DNA of 9,213 nt from Akkermansiaceae bacterium (GTDB lineage Bacteria > Verrucomicrobiota > Verrucomicrobiia > Verrucomicrobiales > Akkermansiaceae), in assembly GCA_025457805.1 (NCBI GenBank), contig JALOTR010000064.1, positions 1 to 9,213 of the forward strand, given 5' to 3'. The notes beneath the pieces were generated by a model. That model made no database searches, was not told where the DNA came from, and worked only from the letters and a program-made list of their open reading frames with translations. The first letter of the stretch is position 1. Each line of letters starts with the position of its first letter. Of the stretch, positions 5,679 through 9,213 are shown in pieces. The translations under genes and the position numbers were made by a program.

Positions 5679-6479
5679 CTAATGACTTTTTTGCCATGAA
5701 AGTGAAATCGGGGAAACTCCATCCGGGCCGGCGAGAACCAAAGCAAGTTTCTCAATCGGCCGGGTCGCATACTCGGACTTCGGAACCCTTGCCGACCATC
5801 CACCCCCATCTGTGGCGAAGCGGATCTCTGCGGCCGCATCGATGACATCCGGCGTGGCGGGAAAGGCATGAGTCTGGAGCAGCGGGGTGGTTTTGTCTGA
5901 AGGCTCGATGCGGAGTTTGAGGAAATTTCCATCCTCCACCAAATGCAGCTTGTAGTTCGTATCGCTGGCAGACGGCACCTTCGCCAGCGCTGTTTCGATC
6001 AAGCCCGCCTCCCCAGTTGGCGCTGGGGGGCCCGCGCTGAGTTGCAGGGTGACTTCGCTTTCGCCGGGCACGCAGGCACCATCGTTGCAAGCCAACCAGG
6101 AAACCGTGCCGCTGAGTGTCGCTGTGCCACTGAAGTCTGCTGGCGGTGTGATCCCCAATGGGAACAGCACCGTGCCCTCATAGCCGAAACCCGGGAGATC
6201 TCCGGTGAGGAATCGCTTGGGCAAGGGACTGCCGATTTCCCCCACTTTCCAACCGTCGGGCAGCTTCCACTCGAAGGTGGTTTTCATGCCACCTTCGCCC
6301 GGATTGATCCAATAGGTGTGCCAGCCGGGATCGATGACCATTCGCACCGCAGTCTCCACGGGCTTGCCGGGCAGGCAGGATTTCGACATCGCGATCCAAT
6401 CCACACGGGCGTGCCCTTTGCCGGAGGCGATCGGTGAGCCGAGTGCGAGAAGCGGGAGAATGAGCAGGAAAAAACGCAT
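5679..6479 (-). CDS. Stand-alone periplasmic DsbD/ScsB N-terminal-domain protein
   Basis: The 266-residue exported protein resembles the N-terminal (alpha) domain of the DsbD/ScsB protein-disulfide reductases, which pass reducing equivalents from the membrane domain to periplasmic partners. The signal peptide is about 1-20 (MRFFLLILPLLALGSPIASG). Family features are PGWHTYWINPGEGG (51-64), FEWKLPDGW (69-77), a GFGYEGTVLFPL segment (97-108) and WLACNDGACVPGESEVTL (128-145). The last holds two cysteines, C131 and C136, at the redox position of the family; a third cysteine, C35, lies near the mature N-terminus. After residue 150 a further region of about 115 residues is less recognisable. Full DsbD has a multi-spanning membrane domain and a C-terminal thioredoxin domain; both are absent here, and the frame ends in a clean TAG. 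A weak GGCGGG precedes the ATG. The next gene is a two-cysteine redoxin. Confidence 0.88.
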   Translation of the reverse strand: MRFFLLILPLLALGSPIASGKGHARVDWIAMSKSCLPGKPVETAVRMVIDPGWHTYWINPGEGGMKTTFEWKLPDGWKVGEIGSPLPKRFLTGDLPGFGYEGTVLFPLGITPPADFSGTATLSGTVSWLACNDGACVPGESEVTLQLSAGPPAPTGEAGLIETALAKVPSASDTNYKLHLVEDGNFLKLRIEPSDKTTPLLQTHAFPATPDVIDAAAEIRFATDGGGWSARVPKSEYATRPIEKLALVLAGPDGVSPISLSWQKSH

Positions 6480-6608
6480 AATCCCGCCAAACTAGACGGA
6501 TTTCCGGATCGATCAAGCTGGAGCTGCCGGGTGTAACTGAAAATGATGGGCAGATTGACGAATTTTGGGAGCGGTTGTCGGATTCAATGCGCAGCCGATC
6601 CCGCCCTG

Positions 6609-7277
6609 TCACATCAGTCCGCCGAGCCTGCTCAGCGACCATCCACCGCCCGCAATCAGGAAACCGAAGTAAACGAGGGTGAATGCGTTGCACAGATGCC
6701 CCCAGAGGATGGTGAGCCCGTCCTGCTGCATCATCCCGAGGGCAAGGCAAATCAACGCCACTGCGGGAAGCGTGTTGCTGAACGGGACGAATCCGAATGG
6801 CATCATCAGCAGAATCGCCGACAAAATGAAGCACAGGTTGTTGAATATCAGCGCCGATTCGGTGGATGCAAGACGCCGCATGCGCTGCGGCTTGGAGATT
6901 TTTTCGATCTTGCGGAAGCACCCGAGCGACTTGCGCAGCGCCACCTGGAGCCGCTCCGAAGGCAGTCGGCGCGCCGCGATCCGGGCCGGCACCCTCAGCT
7001 CCCGCGAACGCAACCGGGAAACACCGACAAGCAGGATCGCCACGCCAAAAACCGTGCTCACCCCGGGAATGGAAACCGGCACCAGGAAGACGACCGACAA
7101 AACCACCGACAAAACCAGCAGCCCTTCCGCGCCGATTTTTTCAACAATCTCCGTCAATGTGACATGCGGCATGGGAAGCTCGTCGACCATTTTCTCAATT
7201 TTCCCGCTCAGCGTCTCGGGCTCGGGCCGGGGAAAAATCTCATCTGGACAACTGGGCGCGTTATTCAAGGTCTTCAT
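6609..7277 (-). CDS. ExoD-family integral membrane protein
   Basis: The 222-residue product matches the ExoD (exopolysaccharide synthesis, ExoD) family. It has an amphipathic N-terminal region with a conserved-looking EIVEKIGAEGLLVLSVVL stretch (43-60), a hydrophobic hairpin with FLVPVSIPGVSTVFGVAILLVG (64-85), and a basic cytoplasmic-type linker (about 88-140, many Arg and Lys). A second hydrophobic block follows (about 143-210) containing MPFGFVPFSNTLPAVALICLALGMMQQDGL. The family name comes from a Sinorhizobium exopolysaccharide mutant, but the biochemical function is not established and no polysaccharide gene is seen here. I chose the ATG at 7275-7277 (MKTLNNAP); an in-frame extension to 7379 is Arg-rich, unlike the family, and would use up the divergent promoter region. 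It is transcribed divergently from the hydrolase gene and lies 129 bp upstream of the DsbD-like gene. Confidence 0.9.
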   Translation of the reverse strand: MKTLNNAPSCPDEIFPRPEPETLSGKIEKMVDELPMPHVTLTEIVEKIGAEGLLVLSVVLSVVFLVPVSIPGVSTVFGVAILLVGVSRLRSRELRVPARIAARRLPSERLQVALRKSLGCFRKIEKISKPQRMRRLASTESALIFNNLCFILSAILLMMPFGFVPFSNTLPAVALICLALGMMQQDGLTILWGHLCNAFTLVYFGFLIAGGGWSLSRLGGLM

Positions 7278-7497
7278 GGTCGGTTCCAATATTCGGGGGG
7301 ATGGTGGGCAGCGGCTTTCCGCCTGCCGCAGCGCAGCTCGCGAGTCTGGCACGGCTCCGACCTTTCGGCAAGCCTGCAATGCTTCCGCCTCAGGGCCACC
7401 TCATTTTGGCATCAAACTTCCGAGCAAAAAAATGTGCCTGCCCACCCCCTTCAGTTCCACCCGGAGCTGAGCTTTCGCTCGACAAATCCGGTTTGTG
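7278..7497. promoter_or_regulatory. Divergent intergenic region between ExoD-family gene and hydrolase gene
   Basis: This roughly 220-bp stretch separates the starts of two divergently oriented genes, so promoters for both are expected here. I cannot identify a confident -35/-10 pair on either strand. The hydrolase-proximal end carries nested inverted repeats (see 7479-7504). Short open frames crossing the region show no signal peptide or recognisable motif and look like chance readings. Confidence 0.5.
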
Positions 7498-7504
7498 ATG
7501 TCGA
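7479..7504 (+). promoter_or_regulatory. Nested inverted repeats overlapping the hydrolase start codon
   Basis: Two alternative inverted repeats share this segment. ACAAA-TCCGG-TTTGT (7482-7496) has perfect 5-base arms ending just before the ATG at 7498. TCGACA (7479-7484) pairs perfectly with TGTCGA (7499-7504), which would enclose the first repeat and include the ATG. In DNA this could be an operator; in RNA it could limit access to the start codon. Short arms arise often by chance, so this is tentative. Confidence 0.3.
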
Positions 7505-8454
7505 TTTATCGGCAAATGGATTTCCGTTGTTCCCGCGCCGCGCTTTGCCTGCTCATGACATTTTCTCCGGGCCTTGCCAGTGGCGAGGAGGCCGCCCCGC
7601 CGCCCATCGTCCCGGCGGATGTCCGGGCCATCCTCGATGATCCGAATGGCGATCTGGCCCGCATGGCAAAGAGCATGCTCGGCGAAAAAGGGGGCAACCA
7701 GTTGTTCTATTTCCCCACCCGGGACGAACCGCAAACTCCCGCCAATTGGGGCTACAAATATGAAACGCTGGATTTCAAATCCGCCGACGGCACGCCCCTT
7801 CACGGATGGTTCGTGCCGCCCAAATCGGGCAAGCCGAAGGGCACCGTGGTGTTTTCCCATGGCAACGCTGGCTCGATCGGCCATCATCTCGGATTCGTCA
7901 TGTGGCTCGCGGAGGCGGGTTACAACGTGATGATGTTCGATTACCGCGGCTTCGGAAAATCCGGCGGCATCCTCGACCGCCGGGGCATGATCGATGATGT
8001 GAAAGCGGCCTTTTCCTACGTCGTCCGGCGGCCGGATGTGGATGCGCGCAAGCTGGTTTCCTATGGCCACAGCCTGGGCGGCGCCAAGTCCGTCACGGCA
8101 CTCGGCGAAAAACCCGTCAAGGGACTGCGCGCGATTGTGATCGATGGTGCATTCGCTTCCTATCAGACGATGGCCCGCGTGATGGGCGGACAACTCGGTG
8201 CCAGCCTCGTCACCGATGAACTCGCGCCCAAGGACTTCGTCAGCAAGCTCGCCCCGGTGCCCTTGCTGGTGGTGCATGGCACCCGCGATGAAGTGGTGCC
8301 ATTCTCGCAGGGCAAGCAGTTGTTCGACAAAGCGCACGAACCCAAGACGCTGTTCGAAGTCAAAGCGGGACGCCATGGCGACTCGCTCTCCCGCGATGGA
8401 GGGGATTTCCGCAAGCGCATGCTCGCCTGGCTCTCCCAGCGGCTCGAAAGCTGA
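7498..8454 (+). CDS. Exported alpha/beta hydrolase (BEM46/ABHD-like serine hydrolase)
   Basis: Read from the ATG at 7498 this is a 318-residue protein with an N-terminal export signal (hydrophobic AALCLLMTFSPGLASG, about 14-29). The hydrolase core shows the oxyanion-hole motif FSHGNAGS (119-126), the strand and turn NVMMFDYRGFGKSGG (143-157), the nucleophile elbow GHSLGG with Ser192, an acidic residue in HGTRDEVVPF (Asp264) and the catalytic His in GRHGDS (His293). This complete Ser-Asp-His triad and the motif wording fit the BEM46/ABHD13-17-like group, which includes esterases and thioesterases; the substrate is unknown. A GTG at 7495 and an ATG at 7516 are alternative starts, the latter giving a tidier signal peptide; none has a clear Shine-Dalgarno site. 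It is the only plus-strand gene in the window and converges on the barrel gene with 13 bp between stops. Confidence 0.93.
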   Translation: MSIYRQMDFRCSRAALCLLMTFSPGLASGEEAAPPPIVPADVRAILDDPNGDLARMAKSMLGEKGGNQLFYFPTRDEPQTPANWGYKYETLDFKSADGTPLHGWFVPPKSGKPKGTVVFSHGNAGSIGHHLGFVMWLAEAGYNVMMFDYRGFGKSGGILDRRGMIDDVKAAFSYVVRRPDVDARKLVSYGHSLGGAKSVTALGEKPVKGLRAIVIDGAFASYQTMARVMGGQLGASLVTDELAPKDFVSKLAPVPLLVVHGTRDEVVPFSQGKQLFDKAHEPKTLFEVKAGRHGDSLSRDGGDFRKRMLAWLSQRLES

Positions 8455-8467
8455 TCAATGACGGCTG

Positions 8468-9213
8468 TTAGAACGAGACGTTCAATCCCGCGGAAACAAA
8501 CAACTGGTCCCAATCGACGAGACCTTCGTTGAACGAATAGCGGACCAAGCCATCGAAGGCCACGCGGTCCGAGAACAGCGGGCGACGATACTGCATGAAT
8601 ACGCCGAAGGTGTTTTCATTGCTGCGGGCGATGGCGACGGCTCCCACATCCTCATATTCCGAGAAGCTGTATTCGATGCCTCCCGAGAGGATGCCGCGCA
8701 CATACTGGCGATGGAAAGCGCTGGTGAGGGAAACGTCGTTGACCAGATAATTCGTCTCGCTCGGAGCGGGGACGGTGGCGGAGCGGATCGTGTTGGTCCA
8801 TGCCCAGCGCGAGCTGATCAAGTAGCGGGTGGTGAAGTTGCCGACCACGCCGATGCTGTCCTCATCCGAAGTTCCGCCGGAAGTCTGGGCGAATTCCGGG
8901 CCTACCGAGGCTTCGAGCCAGATTTTCTCACCCACCCGGTAGCGGGCATCAAAGAGCAGCGCCCAGGCATCCCGCGAACCGATGTTGTCCGACTCGGAAA
9001 CCGTATATCGCAGCGTGGGCCCCACGCTCAGGCGGGGCGAGGCCGCCCACATGGCACCGAAGTAGGTGGTGTAAACTTCCGCCCCTTCGTTCACATTGTC
9101 GCTATAGTCCGAAAAACCCGCCGACCAGCCTCCGATGAGCGAGGTGCGTGAGGCGATCTGCCGCGCGGCGCGGAAGCCACCGGTGAAAAGCGTGCCATCC
9201 ACAAACGAGCCCG
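8468..9213 (-). CDS. Outer-membrane beta-barrel protein, C-terminal part (runs off right edge)
   Basis: The minus-strand frame is open from the right window edge to a TAA at 8468-8470, so the gene's start lies outside the window; a GTG at 9200-9202 is internal, since upstream codons (G-S-F) remain open. The visible part, nearly 250 residues, has the alternating polar/aromatic pattern of amphipathic beta-strands: TYFGAMWAAS, RLSVGPTLRYTVSES, LLFDARYRVGEKIWLEASVG, GGIEYSFSEYEDVG and GVFMQYRRPLF, separated by turns rich in Asp, Ser, Asn and Gly. It ends VSAGLNVSF; a terminal Phe at the end of a last strand is the usual outer-membrane insertion signal recognised by the Bam machinery. No cysteine is visible. 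Specific transport or enzymatic function cannot be assigned. No terminator hairpin is apparent in the 13-bp convergent gap to the hydrolase gene. Confidence 0.85.
   Translation of the reverse strand, partial: GSFVDGTLFTGGFRAARQIASRTSLIGGWSAGFSDYSDNVNEGAEVYTTYFGAMWAASPRLSVGPTLRYTVSESDNIGSRDAWALLFDARYRVGEKIWLEASVGPEFAQTSGGTSDEDSIGVVGNFTTRYLISSRWAWTNTIRSATVPAPSETNYLVNDVSLTSAFHRQYVRGILSGGIEYSFSEYEDVGAVAIARSNENTFGVFMQYRRPLFSDRVAFDGLVRYSFNEGLVDWDQLFVSAGLNVSF

Noticed and set aside
7278..7379. 34-codon N-terminal extension of the ExoD-family protein
   Set aside because: It is Arg/Pro-rich, unlike the family N-terminus, and would occupy the divergent promoter region; MKTLNNAP is a better start.
6543..7640. 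365-codon plus-strand frame crossing the ExoD gene and the divergent spacer
   Set aside because: It overlaps a recognisable ExoD-family protein and runs into the hydrolase gene in another frame. Its Gln/Arg/His-rich composition is not protein-like.
7390..8376. 328-codon minus-strand frame antisense to the hydrolase
   Set aside because: The plus strand carries a complete Ser-Asp-His hydrolase. The antisense frame has no motif, and its GHRLIGS- and HHQQGHR-like text is complementary noise.
1..9213. CRISPR array, insertion sequence, tRNA/rRNA or defence system
   Set aside because: I saw no regularly spaced repeats, terminal inverted repeats with a transposase, tRNA-like cloverleaf sequence or defence-type domains on either strand.

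Overview
This window looks like ordinary chromosomal DNA from a Gram-negative bacterium, most likely a member of Verrucomicrobiota. That placement is an inference. It rests on a short type IV pilin-like protein ending in an H-X9-D element, a lineage-style secreted protein with a GRFIQQSYYG motif, a redoxin with a CPFVKKHY active site, and moderately GC-rich coding sequence with few recognisable Shine-Dalgarno sites. No rRNA, tRNA, CRISPR array, transposase or phage gene is visible.

Layout. Ten of the eleven genes lie on the minus strand. Nine of them, running from base 7277 down to base 1, form one uninterrupted same-strand series: an ExoD-family membrane protein, a stand-alone DsbD/ScsB N-terminal-type periplasmic domain, an atypical redoxin, a small single-pass membrane protein, a type IV pilin-like protein, an ABC transporter ATPase, a secreted protein of unknown function, UvrC, and the start of a secreted protein cut by the left edge. 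The one plus-strand gene (7498-8454) encodes an exported alpha/beta hydrolase. It is divergent from the ExoD gene across about 220 bp and converges, 13 bp apart, on a partial outer-membrane beta-barrel gene that runs off the right edge.

How the genes may work together. The membrane protein and pilin-like genes overlap by four bases (ATGA), and the ABC ATPase gene starts 13 bp after the pilin stop, so these three probably form a translationally coupled unit. The DsbD-type domain and the redoxin are adjacent, both exported and both cysteine-bearing, which suggests a cell-envelope thiol pathway. UvrC is the only informational gene and is probably just a neighbour. Most of the other products are predicted to be exported or membrane-bound.

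I found no clear novel defence or mobile system. The points most worth checking are a compact UvrC missing the usual region between its UVR and RNase H-like domains, the DsbD-domain/redoxin pair, a recurrent TGTTAGA[A/G] octamer, and inverted repeats at gene boundaries.
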